64,000 nt of DNA, taken from positions 1 through 64,000 of the forward strand of contig NZ_MAEW01000017.1 in assembly GCF_002013375.1 (NCBI RefSeq), read 5' to 3'. Positions 32,901 to 40,351 of this stretch are shown in pieces. The position numbers and the translations under genes are program-made. Numbering within the stretch: position 1 is the first letter of the stretch; each line of letters starts with the position of its first letter. The notes beneath the pieces are model-generated. The model was not told the origin of the DNA and made no database searches. It saw only the letters and a program-made list of their open reading frames with translations. The stretch comes from Mycobacterium sp. D16Q13. GTDB taxonomy: Bacteria > Actinomycetota > Actinomycetes > Mycobacteriales > Mycobacteriaceae.

Positions 32901-33588
32901 CCTCCAGCTCGGGGATCGATCGCTGGTCGGCGACCGAGAAATAGCGCATCTCGCTGACCTCGTCGCCCCAGAACTCGACGCGCACCGGATGGTCTGCGGT
33001 GGGACTGAAGACGTCGAGAATGCCGCCGCGCACCGCGAACTCACCACGGCCCGCCACCATGTCCACCCGGGTGTAGGCGAGCTCGACCAGGCGGGCGATC
33101 AATCCGTCGAAATCCGATTCGGCGCCGACCGTGAGCTCCACGGGCTCAAGATCGAACAAACCGGGAGACATCGGCTGCAGCAGCGAACGAATCGTGGTGA
33201 CCACGACCCGCAGCGGTGGCCCCATCCGGGCATCCTCCGGATGCGCGAGCCGGTGCAGCACCTGCAGCCGCGCACCCACGGTGTCGACACCGGGCGATAA
33301 CCGCTCATGCGGAAGCGTCTCCCAGGACGGGAGCAGCGTCACCGCATCGCCGTATACGTCGCGCAGCTCGGCGGCGAGGTCTTGCGCCTCCCGGGTGGTG
33401 GCCGTCACAACCAAGACGGGTGCATTGCTCGCGTCGGCGATACCAGTCACGACGAATGCGCGGGCACACGACGGTGCCGTCAGATCAAGGCCGGTCTTGG
33501 CGGCGATGGCCGGGGCAAGAACATCGAATGCGGGATCCCGCAAGGCTGTCCGGATCACCCCGGCGAGAGGCGGGGCAGTCACAGTCAT
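29935..33588 (-). CDS. mfd: Transcription-repair coupling factor Mfd
   Basis: The protein has 1217 aa, full length. Domains: UvrB-homology module (about 1-350), RNA-polymerase interaction domain starting near LSAGDLVVHDQHGIGRFVE (about 515-580), translocase with Walker A GDVGYGKTE (about 690) and VIVDEEQRFG (DEEQ), helicase motifs SATPIPRTLEMSL and QLRGRVGRS, and the C-terminal TRCF domain (about 1040-1180). It removes RNA polymerase stalled at DNA lesions and recruits UvrA. Start ATG 33588. Confidence 0.97.
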   Translation of the reverse strand: MTVTAPPLAGVIRTALRDPAFDVLAPAIAAKTGLDLTAPSCARAFVVTGIADASNAPVLVVTATTREAQDLAAELRDVYGDAVTLLPSWETLPHERLSPGVDTVGARLQVLHRLAHPEDARMGPPLRVVVTTIRSLLQPMSPGLFDLEPVELTVGAESDFDGLIARLVELAYTRVDMVAGRGEFAVRGGILDVFSPTADHPVRVEFWGDEVSEMRYFSVADQRSIPELEVTSVLAMPCRELLLTAQVRARAAELAAVASASAEVPDEHRIGTGVGEMLAKLADGICVDGMESLLPVLHSGELTMLVDHLPDSAPVLVCDPEKVRTRSADLERTGREFLEASWSVAAIGADAPIDIAALADSGFRELDDVKHTADEAGHPWWSLSPLSMGDDKSIELAVRQSPSSRGHKEGAAEIFAMLRAHVMTGGRAAVVAAGAGTTHRIIEQLAETETPATLLEPGAEPAEGVVGVLRGHLTDGAVLPGANIVIVTETDLTGSRVAATDGKRLPAKRRNQVDPLALSAGDLVVHDQHGIGRFVEMVERTVGGARREYLVLEYASSKRGAAAGGQSDRLYVPMDSLDQLSRYVGGESPGLSRLGGSDWTNTKTKARKAVREIAGELVALYAARQAAPGHAFAPDTPWQREMEDAFGFVETVDQLTAITEVKSDMEKPVPMDRVVCGDVGYGKTEIAVRAAFKAVQDGKQVAVLVPTTLLADQHLQTFTDRTAGFPVKVAGLSRFTDPATSKLVIEGMADGSVDIVIGTHRLLQTAVRWKDLGLVIVDEEQRFGVEHKEHIKALRTHVDVLTMSATPIPRTLEMSLAGIREMSTILTPPEERYPVLTYVGPHDDKQVAAALRRELLRDGQAFYVHNRVSTIDRAAARLRELVPEARVVVAHGQMPEELLERTVEGFWNREYDILVCTTIIETGLDISNANTLIVERADIFGLSQLHQLRGRVGRSRERGYAYFLYSPEVPLTETAYDRLSTIAQNNDLGAGMAVAMKDLEIRGAGNVLGVEQSGHVAGVGFDLYVRLVGEAVEAYRAAADGKTVQTAEEPKEVRIDLPVDAHLPTDYIGSDRLRLEAYRRLAAAGDAAQINAAVEELIDRYGPLPLPVQRLVAVASLRLLCREMEITDLSVAGTNIRIQPLPLLDSAQLRLKRLHPAAQYRATTSVVQVPIPRAGDGGVGSERIRDLELVHMIVDLLLALSGRPAGSVDITRVEVSK

Positions 33589-33695
33589 GGTCTGCTCATT
33601 CTACGGCGCCCAGATCTCGCCAATATCCGGCCCATCTCCGTCAAGGCCACGTCAAGAAACTCCGCATGCGATCGCCACAGGCGCACGGTGGATGC

Positions 33696-35042
33696 ATGAC
33701 ACTTCTGGACCTCCTGCCGTCCTTACATAACGTGGCGCGCCCACGCGTCGACCCAGCCGTATGGCCGGTCACCACACACCTGGACGAGCAGGGCCGGATG
33801 TGCGTCGGAGAGACGGCGCTCTCGGAAATCGCCGACCAATTCCGCACCCCCGCGTACGTACTTGACGAGGAAGACTTCCGCTACCGCGCCCGTCGCTATC
33901 GCAGCACCCTGCGCGAGATCGAGGTCGCCTATGCCAGCAAGGCACTGCTGACCGCCGATGTCGCGCGTTGGGTGGCGCAGGAGGGCCTGTCGCTGGACGT
34001 CTGCTCCTCCGGTGAGCTGGCGACCGCACTCGCGGGCGGTTTCGATCCGGAACGAATCATCATGCACGGCAACGCCAAGACCCCTGATGAACTCAGTGAC
34101 GCAGCCGCAGTGGGTGTGGGCCGGATCGTGGTGGACTCCTATACCGAGATCATGTTCCTGGCGACCCGGCTGTCCAAGCGCCAGCGAGTGCTGGTGCGCG
34201 TGACCCCCGATATCGACATCCACGGCCATGCCGCGGTGACGACGGGCGTCACCGACCAGAAATTCGGGTTTCCGCTGCACGGCGGGCATGCCACCGAAGC
34301 CGCCCGCCGCGTTCTTGACCAACCCCTGTTGAACCTGGTGGGCCTGCACTGCCATATCGGCTCGCAGGTCACCGACTGCGCGCTCTACGGCGAGACCATC
34401 CGCCGCATGATCGCAGCGATGGCCGATATCCGGGCCAAACACGGCGTGATCTTGAGTGAACTCAATATCGGTGGCGGCCACGGTGTGCCCTACCGCTCGG
34501 GTGATCCCGAACTCGACCTGGCCGAACTGGCCGATTTCATCGACGACGCCCTCGACGCCGCCTGCGCGGCTGAGCGTTTCCCACGCCCGCGCATCGTGGT
34601 GGAGCCCGGTCGCGCCATCTCCGCGCGCGCCGGAGTGACGCTGTACCGGGTGGTGTCGGTCAAGACCCAGCCCGGCGGACGCACCTTCGTGGCCGTCGAC
34701 GGCGGCATGAGCGACAACCCCCGCGTGTCGCTGTACGACGCGAAATACAGTGTGGCTCTGGCCAATCGGCATCCGTCTGCGCCACCGCAGCTGGTGACCG
34801 TGGCCGGGCGGCACTGCGAATCCGGCGACGAGATCGCCCGCGATGTCAGCCTGCCCTCGGATGTACGCCCCGGCGACGTGCTGGCCGTGGCCTGCACCGG
34901 TGCGTACAACCACAGCATGGCCTCGTCCTACAACCTGGTCGGACGTCCCCCGGTGCTCGCGGTCCGCGATGGACGGGTGCGTGAGCTGGTACGCCGCGAG
35001 ACCATCGCCGATCTGCTGTCACGAGACTGCGGCGCGCAGTAG
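33696..35042 (+). CDS. Diaminopimelate-decarboxylase-like PLP enzyme
   Basis: The protein is 448 aa from ATG 33696; the open frame runs back into antisense mfd but without meaning. It has the fold-type III decarboxylase features: AYASKALL (PLP Lys), LDVCSSGEL, VGLHCHIGSQ, NIGGGHG, VVEPGRAISA and the catalytic GRHCESGD of LysA. DAP decarboxylase makes lysine from meso-DAP. Mycobacteria have the main lysA beside thrA-hom, so this is probably a second copy or a related amino-acid decarboxylase; it has no biosynthetic neighbours. Confidence 0.8.
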   Translation: MTLLDLLPSLHNVARPRVDPAVWPVTTHLDEQGRMCVGETALSEIADQFRTPAYVLDEEDFRYRARRYRSTLREIEVAYASKALLTADVARWVAQEGLSLDVCSSGELATALAGGFDPERIIMHGNAKTPDELSDAAAVGVGRIVVDSYTEIMFLATRLSKRQRVLVRVTPDIDIHGHAAVTTGVTDQKFGFPLHGGHATEAARRVLDQPLLNLVGLHCHIGSQVTDCALYGETIRRMIAAMADIRAKHGVILSELNIGGGHGVPYRSGDPELDLAELADFIDDALDAACAAERFPRPRIVVEPGRAISARAGVTLYRVVSVKTQPGGRTFVAVDGGMSDNPRVSLYDAKYSVALANRHPSAPPQLVTVAGRHCESGDEIARDVSLPSDVRPGDVLAVACTGAYNHSMASSYNLVGRPPVLAVRDGRVRELVRRETIADLLSRDCGAQ

Positions 35043-35070
35043 GGCAACAACGGCCCTTACGCTCGTTCGC

Positions 35071-35370
35071 CTACAGCGCGGCGCCGCTCTTGGTCGGGGC
35101 CACCGTCAGGGGCGGCGCAGGGATGTGGGCCGTAGGGGTTGAGTGGAGCTCGGCGTCACCGGGTTCGGAGCAGACCTCCTCACCCGGTTTTGGCGCACTG
35201 CACTTTTCGTGCGCTCCGGCCGGCGGAACGACCGCTGTGGGCAGCGCGCAGGCGGCCGCACCCGGCGCACACGGGGGATCGGCGTGAGATACGCCCAAAG
35301 CCAACGGCGTACCGATGGTGACACCCGCCGCCACCAGCAGCGCCGCACGCCGTACCAGCACAAACATCAT
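35071..35370 (-). CDS. Small secreted protein, GDAELHS family, member 1
   Basis: The protein has 99 aa. A signal peptide (ALLVAAGVTIGTPLALGVSHA, cleavage about 31) precedes a mature part with Cys pairs and the motif VCSEPGDAELHSTPTAHIPAPP. It is the furthest downstream of five tandem genes on the minus strand that share Cys...VC-x3-G-[DN]-A-E-L-[HR]-S-x-P-x4-[IL]-P. No known family is recognised. A PhoP-box-like repeat lies at 35420-35437. Confidence 0.75.
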   Translation of the reverse strand: MMFVLVRRAALLVAAGVTIGTPLALGVSHADPPCAPGAAACALPTAVVPPAGAHEKCSAPKPGEEVCSEPGDAELHSTPTAHIPAPPLTVAPTKSGAAL

Positions 35371-35419
35371 AAGAAGACGATAGGTCCGCCTGCCTCACGT
35401 CGCCATCGGACCGGCATTT

Positions 35420-35437
35420 TCCCAGTCAGTTCACAGC
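35420..35437 (+). promoter_or_regulatory. PhoP-box-like direct repeat upstream of member 1
   Basis: TCCCAGT-CAGT-TCACAGC has the layout TCACAGC-N4-TCACAGC that I recall as the M. tuberculosis PhoP site; matches are 5/7 and 7/7. It ends 50 bp upstream of the member-1 start. It reads in the opposite direction to the gene. Confidence 0.35.
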
Positions 35438-35459
35438 TAACTGCCAACCACGCCATGAC

Positions 35460-35729
35460 TCAGGGGTGATTGCGCGCCTCTCCGGGAGCATTGATCATCT
35501 GCCAGGGCGGCATGCCGCTTTGGGGAGCCTGCGGGATGTCCGCCGGATTTGGCTTCGAGTGCAATTCGGCGTCCTCGTGCACCGGAGCCGCGGGAGTCGG
35601 CGCCTGACACATCGCCGGATCCGCGCACGGCTGCTCTGCCCCCGCCGCCGGGGCCAGTACCGCGGGCATGACGACCAGCGCTGCTGCCGCCGCGACTGCC
35701 ACCACCCATCGCATCAGTATTGACGTCAT
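35460..35729 (-). CDS. Small secreted protein, GDAELHS family, member 2
   Basis: The protein is 89 aa from ATG 35729 (an earlier GTG 35738 adds three residues; ATG has GAGG 8 nt upstream, as in member 4). The signal peptide is Ala/Val-rich and ends in APAAGA. The mature part is CADPAMCQAP then HEDAELHSKPNPADIPQAPQ and PPW. Its upstream sequence and N-terminus are very similar to those of member 4 (shared GTCATGACAA and CAACCCCA), showing a duplication that included the promoter. Confidence 0.75.
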   Translation of the reverse strand: MTSILMRWVVAVAAAAALVVMPAVLAPAAGAEQPCADPAMCQAPTPAAPVHEDAELHSKPNPADIPQAPQSGMPPWQMINAPGEARNHP

Positions 35730-35789
35730 GACAAGCACCTCGCCTATCCATCAACCCCAGGGTTTGACTTTAGGCGCTTTTCGCACGTC

Positions 35790-35807
35790 ATACAGCTAGT
35801 TCACAGC
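35790..35807 (+). promoter_or_regulatory. PhoP-box-like direct repeat upstream of member 2
   Basis: ATACAGC-TAGT-TCACAGC: matches 5/7 and 7/7 to the recalled PhoP repeat TCACAGC with a 4-bp spacer. It is at nearly the same distance (about 52-61 bp) from its gene as the box of member 1. Confidence 0.35.
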
Positions 35808-35858
35808 TTTTCCGAACCTATCGGCCAGAATTACGCACGCGCGTTCCCGGGCAGCCAT

Positions 35859-36098
35859 TCAGAGGTTGTCGGGACGCACCGGAACGTCGGGCGGAGTCGG
35901 CAGGTCGGCCGGATCCGGCCACGATCGTAGCTCGGCGTCACCAGGCGTTATGCACACCTCGGAACCCGTCCGGGGCTGCGCGCAGTGCCCATGGCCGCCA
36001 AGGGCCACACCCGCCGGACTCGTCGCCTCAATGCCAACAGGAACCGCCGCAAGTAGACCCGTCGCTGCCACCGCCACGGCGTATCGAAGCCCAGGCAC
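35859..36098 (-). CDS. Small secreted protein, GDAELHS family, member 3
   Basis: The protein has 79 aa, the shortest of the array and the most diverged. A signal peptide (VAVAATGLLAAVPVGI) is followed by CAQPRTGSEVC and TPGDAELRSWPDPADLPTPP, with Arg for His in the core motif. No C-terminal PPW. It lies between members 2 and 4. Confidence 0.7.
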   Translation of the reverse strand: MPGLRYAVAVAATGLLAAVPVGIEATSPAGVALGGHGHCAQPRTGSEVCITPGDAELRSWPDPADLPTPPDVPVRPDNL

Positions 36099-36200
36099 GG
36101 AACAACACCCCTTTAATGCTTAGATTCGCTAACAAGTCAACGTTAGACTCGTTAGGATCCGAAAGCAATTACCAAGGGGTGTTGTCCCGGTACCGACCTG

Positions 36201-36497
36201 CTAGTGACCCATACCGGGGTTACCGAAAACCATCCAGGGCGGAGTCTCGGCCTGCGGTACCGGTGGGATGTCTGCCGGGTTCGGCGACGAGTGCAGTTCC
36301 GCGTCTCCCGCACGGGTGCACACCATGTCGTCGGGTCCGCCATTGCAATTCTCGGGGTTAGGCGGCTCGGATTGACACATGGCCGGGTCCGCACACTGCG
36401 GATCGGCCGCGGCAACGGAGGCCAGCGACACAGGCAAGGCGCCCAACGCGGCCGCGGCAGCACCGATCACTGCCCATCGCACAACTACTGACGTCAT
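36201..36497 (-). CDS. Small secreted protein, GDAELHS family, member 4
   Basis: The protein is 98 aa from ATG 36497, chosen over GTG 36506 because GAGG lies 8 nt upstream of the ATG. It has an Ala-rich signal peptide ending near VAAA, DPQCADPAMCQ, a second Cys pair CNGG...MVC, then AGDAELHSSPNPADIPPVPQ, TPPW and a short GNPGMGH end. It is the closest relative of member 2 in both coding and upstream sequence. A degenerate repeat TCACGCA-CTGG-TTCGGCC at 36558-36575 lies where the PhoP-like boxes lie in members 1 and 2. Confidence 0.75.
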   Translation of the reverse strand: MTSVVVRWAVIGAAAAALGALPVSLASVAAADPQCADPAMCQSEPPNPENCNGGPDDMVCTRAGDAELHSSPNPADIPPVPQAETPPWMVFGNPGMGH

Positions 36498-36591
36498 GAC
36501 AAACACCTCATCCTGTGGTCAACCCCAACAAGTTAAATTCTAGGTGATCGACGCATGTCACGCACTGGTTCGGCCCTGTCCGCCGGTTCTG

Positions 36592-36825
36592 TCACGGGAT
36601 CCAGATGCCCGAGCCGGTACCCCCGACGACGAGCCACGGCGATGCCTGCGGAACGTCCGGGATGAACTCCCGGTTCGGCGTGGAATGCAACTCGGCGTTG
36701 CCCGGCTTCACACACACCCGTGCGGTCAGGGGGCCGCTGCAGTTGTCCGCGGCCGCAGTGGGAGCACCCATGACGGCAACCGCGAGCGCGGCCGCGACGC
36801 CAAGAACGAGGCGAATCGCTGTCAC
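36592..36825 (-). CDS. Small secreted protein, GDAELHS family, member 5
   Basis: The protein is 77 aa from GTG 36825, which has GGGAGG 9 nt upstream; the longer frame from 36903 lacks signal-peptide character at its start. The signal peptide is RLVLGVAAALAVAVMGA, cleaved near TAAA, then NCSGPLTARVC and KPGNAELHSTPNREFIPDVPQ (Asn for Asp) and a Gly/Trp-rich tail. First gene of the array with respect to transcription. Confidence 0.75.
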   Translation of the reverse strand: MTAIRLVLGVAAALAVAVMGAPTAAADNCSGPLTARVCVKPGNAELHSTPNREFIPDVPQASPWLVVGGTGSGIWIP

Positions 36826-36899
36826 GACCGACCACCTCCCATCCGAACCACTCGTTAGGTCAAACGGTGCGGAGCGCGCAGATGTTCCTGCCTGACGGG

Positions 36900-37544
36900 T
36901 CATTCCTCATGTAGCTGCGGATCTGCTTCCAGATGCTTCAAGCCATGCCAGCACAGGTTGACGATGTGCGCCGCCACCACTTCCTTCTTGGGCTCCCGGG
37001 CATCGAGCCACCACTGGGCCGTCATCGACACCTGACCCACCAGCGCCTGCGCGTAGAGCGGTGCCATCTCGGCGTCCAGGCCACGGCGCTGGAAATCGCC
37101 CGCCAGGATGCTCGACACCTGGCTGACCGCGTCGTTGAGCAGACTCGAATACGTCCCCGAGCTCACCCCGGGCGGTGAGTCCCGGATCAGGATCCGGAAC
37201 CCGTCGGTGCGGTCCTCGATGTAGCTCAACAGGGCCAGCGCCACCTGCTCCAGCCGCACCCGTGAGCGATAACTCGTCAACGACGACGTGATGCCGTCGA
37301 GCAGCACCGACATCTCACGATCCACCACAACGGCGTAAAGGCCCTCCTTGCCACCGAAATGCTCGTAGACGACCGGTTTGGACACCCCGGCGCGTTGCGC
37401 GATCTCCTCAATAGAGGTGGCCTCATACCCGCGTTCGGCGAACAACGACCGCGCGACATCGATCAGCTGGCGGCGGCGCTCAGTGCCGGCCATCCGGACG
37501 CGAGGAGTCCGCCCGGGGCCATCCGGCCTACTAGGTACCGCCAT
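36900..37544 (-). CDS. TetR-family regulator (Rv1019-like)
   Basis: The protein has 214 aa. The N-terminal HTH reads GTERRRQLIDVARSLFAERGYEATSIEEIAQRAGVSKPVVYEHFGGKEGLY, typical of TetR, and the rest is the ligand-binding and dimerisation domain. It sits between the secreted-protein array and tRNA-Gln-glmU, in the position of Rv1019, reported as an autorepressed regulator near mfd. The array is downstream of it (75-bp gap), so it could share transcription with or control the array. Confidence 0.88.
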   Translation of the reverse strand: MAVPSRPDGPGRTPRVRMAGTERRRQLIDVARSLFAERGYEATSIEEIAQRAGVSKPVVYEHFGGKEGLYAVVVDREMSVLLDGITSSLTSYRSRVRLEQVALALLSYIEDRTDGFRILIRDSPPGVSSGTYSSLLNDAVSQVSSILAGDFQRRGLDAEMAPLYAQALVGQVSMTAQWWLDAREPKKEVVAAHIVNLCWHGLKHLEADPQLHEE

Positions 37545-37644
37545 GTGCCATCACTTTCCTCGGTCGCATAACCGAGCTTGTGGACCTAATGTCGCTCGGG
37601 CAAGCCTCGCTCCTTGGTCGACTACAGTCTTCATTCTGTAACAG

Positions 37645-37716
37645 TCCGTCGTGGTGTAATCGGCAGCACCTCTGATTTTGGTTCAGATAGTTCAGGTTCG
37701 AGTCCTGGCGACGGAG
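37645..37716 (+). tRNA. tRNA-Gln (anticodon UUG)
   Basis: The 72-nt cloverleaf has acceptor TCCGTCG/CGACGGA, D-stem GTG/CAC, anticodon stem TCTGA/TCAGA with loop TTTTGGT (anticodon TTG), T-arm CAGG/CCTG and discriminator G. CCA is not encoded. It is 16 bp upstream of glmU, as in M. tuberculosis. Confidence 0.93.
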
Positions 37717-37732
37717 CAGTAGGGAGTAGGAA

Positions 37733-39181
37733 ATGCCAGGCAATTCCGCTGGGACCGCAGTAATCGTGCTGGCTGCGGGTGCCGGTACTCGTATGTGTTC
37801 GGACATCCCCAAGGTGCTGCATACCCTCGGCGGCCGCTCGATGCTGGCGCACTCGGTGCATGCCGCGGCCAGCGTCAATCCCGACCACTTGGTGATCGTG
37901 CTGGGACACGATCGTGAACGCATTGCCACCGCCGTCGAAATCCTCGCCGAGTCGCTGCACCGCACGATCGGCGTCGCCGTGCAGGAGCAGCAGCTCGGCA
38001 CCGGGCACGCCGTGGCGTGCGGCCTGCAGGCGCTACCCGCGGACTTCACCGGCACCGTCGTCGTCACGTCCGGCGATATCCCGCTGCTCGACGGCGACAC
38101 CCTCGCGGGACTGATCAGCCGGCACACATCCGAACCGGCCGCCGCCACCCTGCTGACCACCACCCTGGCCGATCCCACCGGCTACGGACGCATCCTGCGC
38201 ACACAGGACCGCGAGGTCATCGCGATCGTCGAACAGACCGATGCCACCGACAGCCAACGCGCCATCGGTGAGGTCAACGCCGGGGTCTACGCCTTCGACA
38301 TCGGGCCGCTGCATGCCGCGCTGTCTCAGCTGCGCTCCAACAACGCACAACACGAGCTGTATCTCACCGATGCCGTGTCGATCATCCGCCAGAGCGGAAA
38401 AGTGGTGCACGCCAACCATGTTGACGACAGCGCACTGGTGGCCGGCGTCAACGATCGCGTACAGCTCTCCGAACTGGGCGCCGAGCTGAATCGGCGAATC
38501 ATCCGCTTCCACCAGCGCGCCGGGGTCACCATCGTCGACCCCTCCAGCACCTGGATCGACGTCGATGTCCGAATCGGTCAAGACGCGACCATCGCGCCCG
38601 GCACCCAACTGCACTCGCAGACCGTCATCGGCAGCCACTGCCACATCGGCCCCGACACCACGCTCATCGACGTCACGGTCGGCGACTCGGCGACAGTCAT
38701 CCGCACCCATGGCCAGGGGTCCACCATCGGCGCGCGATCGGTCATCGGGCCGTTCACGTACCTACGGCCGGGCACAGTGACGGGCGAGAGCGCCAAGCTG
38801 GGCGCGTTTGTGGAGGTCAAGAATTCCACCGTGGGCCGCGGCACCAAGGTGCCGCATCTGACCTATGTGGGCGATGCCGACATAGGCGAGCACAGCAACA
38901 TCGGAGCATCCAGCGTATTCGTCAACTATGACGGAGAAACCAAGCGGCGCACCGTGATTGGCTCGCACGTGAAGACCGGTTCGGACACCATGTTCGTGGC
39001 CCCGGTGACCGTCGGTGACGGGGCGTACACCGGCGCCGGCACGGTCATCCGCGAGGATGTGCCACCGGGCGCGCTGGCGGTGTCGGCCGGTCCGCAACGC
39101 AACATCGAAGGCTGGGTGGCGCAGAAGCGCCCGGGAAGCGACGCCGCCAAGGCCGCCGAGGAAGCGTCCAGGGATTCCTGA
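37733..39181 (+). CDS. glmU: Bifunctional GlmU (UDP-GlcNAc pyrophosphorylase / GlcN-1-P acetyltransferase)
   Basis: The protein has 482 aa. The uridyltransferase domain starts with LAAGAGTRMCSDIPKVLHTL, followed by QEQQLGTGHA and the GEVNAGVYAF motif. The left-handed beta-helix acetyltransferase domain (about 250-470) has the [LIV]GxxxxI hexapeptides and the catalytic His and Asn in the FVEVKNSTVGRGTKVPHLTYVGDADIG region. It makes UDP-GlcNAc for peptidoglycan and arabinogalactan linker. Upstream tRNA-Gln may be cotranscribed. Confidence 0.97.
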   Translation: MPGNSAGTAVIVLAAGAGTRMCSDIPKVLHTLGGRSMLAHSVHAAASVNPDHLVIVLGHDRERIATAVEILAESLHRTIGVAVQEQQLGTGHAVACGLQALPADFTGTVVVTSGDIPLLDGDTLAGLISRHTSEPAAATLLTTTLADPTGYGRILRTQDREVIAIVEQTDATDSQRAIGEVNAGVYAFDIGPLHAALSQLRSNNAQHELYLTDAVSIIRQSGKVVHANHVDDSALVAGVNDRVQLSELGAELNRRIIRFHQRAGVTIVDPSSTWIDVDVRIGQDATIAPGTQLHSQTVIGSHCHIGPDTTLIDVTVGDSATVIRTHGQGSTIGARSVIGPFTYLRPGTVTGESAKLGAFVEVKNSTVGRGTKVPHLTYVGDADIGEHSNIGASSVFVNYDGETKRRTVIGSHVKTGSDTMFVAPVTVGDGAYTGAGTVIREDVPPGALAVSAGPQRNIEGWVAQKRPGSDAAKAAEEASRDS

Positions 39182-39209
39182 TCGCCGGGTGGGAACACCG
39201 CTGCTCACG

Positions 39210-39228
39210 CCCGGCGAATGCCGGGTTT
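39210..39228 (+). terminator. Hairpin after glmU
   Basis: CCCGGC (39210-39215), loop GAAT, GCCGGG (39220-39225) and TTT form a perfect 6-bp GC stem with a short T-run, 29 bp after the glmU stop. It may terminate or attenuate transcription between glmU and prs. Confidence 0.4.
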
Positions 39229-39364
39229 GGCCATCTCGCGTTCAAATTCCGGCAACCCGCTCCCAGTCACCAGGGAAAGGTCCGTACGATTACCCCGACG
39301 GGACGGAACCCGGCCCCGTCGTTGCAAAGCCCAAAATTACCAACCCAAGAGGACTAGCTGCGCC

Positions 39365-40351
39365 GTGAGCACCGACTGGACGGATAACCGCAAGAATCTG
39401 ATGCTGTTCTCGGGTCGCGCGCACCCTGAACTGGCCGAACAGGTCGCCAAGGAACTCGATGTCGAGGTGACCGCTCAGACCGCCCGCGATTTCGCCAACG
39501 GCGAGATCTTCGTGCGGTTCGAGGAGTCAGTGCGCGGCTGCGACGCGTTTGTCCTGCAATCGCATCCGGCACCGCTGAACACCTGGCTGATGGAACAGCT
39601 GATCATGATCGATGCCCTCAAGCGCGGCAGCGCCAAGCGGATCACCGCGATCCTGCCGTTCTACCCCTATGCGCGCCAAGACAAGAAGCACCGCGGCCGC
39701 GAGCCGATCTCGGCCCGCCTGGTAGCCGACCTGTACAAGACCGCCGGCGCCGATCGCATCGTCACGGTGGACCTGCACACCGATCAGATCCAGGGCTTCT
39801 TCGACGGACCGGTGGATCACATGCGGGCCCAGTCGCTGCTGTGCGGATACATCGCCGAGCACTACGTGAGCAACGGCGAGGACGTCGTGGTGGTCTCCCC
39901 CGACTCCGGGCGCGTGCGCGTCGCCGAGAAGTGGGCCGACTCGCTCGGCGGTGTGCCACTGGCCTTCATTCACAAGACGCGTGACCCGCGAGTGCCCAAC
40001 CAGGTCAAGGCCAACCGCGTCGTCGGTGACGTCACCGGCAAGACCTGCGTCATCACTGACGACATGATCGACACCGGTGGCACCATCGCCGGAGCGGTCG
40101 GGCTGCTCCACGAGGCCGGAGCCAAGGACGTCGTGATCGCCGCCACCCACGGCGTGCTGTCCGACCCCGCCGCCGAGCGTCTGGCCAACTGCGGCGCCCG
40201 CGAGGTGCTCGTCACCAACACACTGCCCATCGGCGAGGAGAAGCGCTTCCCGCAGCTGACGGTGCTGTCGATCGCGCCGCTGCTGGCCAGCACCATCCGC
40301 GAGGTTTTCGAAAACGGTTCGGTAACAGGACTTTTCGACGGGAATGCGTAG
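39365..40351 (+). CDS. prs: Ribose-phosphate pyrophosphokinase
   Basis: The protein is 328 aa from GTG 39365, with AGAGGA 12-18 nt upstream. It has the flexible ATP-binding loop YARQDKKHRGREPISARLVADL, the PRPP site CVITDDMIDTGGTIAGAV and the ribose-5-P loop VSPDSGRVRVAEKW. It makes PRPP for nucleotides, His, Trp and decaprenyl-phosphoryl arabinose, the precursor of arabinogalactan. lpqT overlaps its 3' end by 8 nt. Confidence 0.97.
   Translation: MSTDWTDNRKNLMLFSGRAHPELAEQVAKELDVEVTAQTARDFANGEIFVRFEESVRGCDAFVLQSHPAPLNTWLMEQLIMIDALKRGSAKRITAILPFYPYARQDKKHRGREPISARLVADLYKTAGADRIVTVDLHTDQIQGFFDGPVDHMRAQSLLCGYIAEHYVSNGEDVVVVSPDSGRVRVAEKWADSLGGVPLAFIHKTRDPRVPNQVKANRVVGDVTGKTCVITDDMIDTGGTIAGAVGLLHEAGAKDVVIAATHGVLSDPAAERLANCGAREVLVTNTLPIGEEKRFPQLTVLSIAPLLASTIREVFENGSVTGLFDGNA

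Noticed and set aside
35071..36825. DUF732 or PE/PPE/ESX small secreted proteins
   Set aside because: No WxG, PE or PPE motif and no DUF732 Cys pattern that I recognise; proteins have ordinary signal peptides.
37600..37644. Promoter TTGGTC-17-TGTAAC for tRNA-Gln
   Set aside because: The -10 would end only 3 bp before the tRNA, so the start would fall inside it.
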